Under the pieces are notes generated by a model, which saw only the letters and a list, made by a program, of their open reading frames with translations, ran no database searches and had not been told where the DNA came from. Below, piece after piece: positions 41,113 to 41,235 of a stretch of DNA of 41,235 nt. How positions within the stretch are numbered: the stretch's first letter is position 1; every line of letters begins with the position of its first letter. Where the stretch lies: positions 1 through 41,235 of the forward strand of contig JBFMCF010000040.1 of NCBI GenBank assembly GCA_040754625.1. The letters run 5' to 3'. The stretch is from a bacterium (lineage in GTDB: Bacteria > JACRDZ01 > JAQUKH01). Both the position numbers and the translations under genes were made by a program.

Positions 41113-41235
41113 CCTAAGTTCCGCAGTTTTAAAATCAAGCTTCTTATTTTTCAAGGGGTTGCGGGTTTTACCCCCTCAAATTCTGCACTACATTTTGTAT
41201 AAAAACCGGACGATTAGGGATCTTTATTCCCAGCC
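41113..41235. other. Non-coding right edge with a weak hairpin
   Basis: No ORF is supported. A short GGGGT (41155-41159) / ACCCC (41170-41174) stem lacks a clear T-run; it could end the aromatic operon transcript or belong to a repeat cut by the window edge. Confidence 0.35.

Overview
The window reads as chromosomal DNA of an uncultured, probably anaerobic bacterium with an AT-rich genome. It encodes very large multiheme c-type cytochromes, a ferredoxin-containing Etf alpha subunit, complete-looking thiamine and aromatic amino acid gene groups, and ordinary bacterial housekeeping genes (recG, rpmB, tyrS, purA, serA, mtaB). No taxonomic marker fixes the phylum; a candidate-phylum metagenome assembly is my guess. 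There are no transposases, phage genes or CRISPR arrays. Short palindromic repeats are scattered through the window, and some lie inside coding sequence.

Region 1 (1-12450, + strand) is the unusual part. It starts with the 3' end of a secreted protein gene. Next come a cysteine-desulfurase-like enzyme and a DUF3343 protein, which form a likely sulfur or selenium handling pair, and then a membrane-anchored multiheme cytochrome. A 200-bp imperfect inverted repeat separates these from a 2427-residue cytochrome with 38 heme-binding sites, an internal SH3-like insertion, an Ig-like segment and a C-terminal parallel beta-helix. An EcfT-like membrane protein follows. My inference is that this is an electron conduit at the cell surface, with the beta-helix as a substrate, matrix or anchoring module.

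Region 2 (12438-19433) holds rpmB (-), recG and two exported HEAT-repeat proteins. The shorter HEAT protein is a near-complete copy of the C-terminal third of the longer one. Both carry a small beta domain that resembles the insertion in the giant cytochrome.

Region 3 (19453-29912) holds an orphan etfA with its XRE regulator (-), a divergent LivG-like ATPase, a rhomboid protease, tyrS with two in-frame palindromes, a serine biosynthesis pair (class V aminotransferase and serA), purA behind a structured leader, tRNA-Lys and tRNA-Glu, a sugar-nucleotide epimerase, and a free-standing 21-codon ORF with a strong ribosome binding site and a terminator.

Region 4 (29910-34032, - strand) is a thiG-thiE-thiDN-thiC operon. 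It carries both ThiE and a ThiN domain, two alternative thiamine phosphate synthases. Region 5 (34154-41112, + strand) is pheA-aroF-tyrA-aroA followed tightly by an HD-GYP signalling protein and mtaB. Several promoters fit sigma-70 consensus with 16-17 bp spacing, and two of them place the start codon at or within a few bases of the predicted transcript start.
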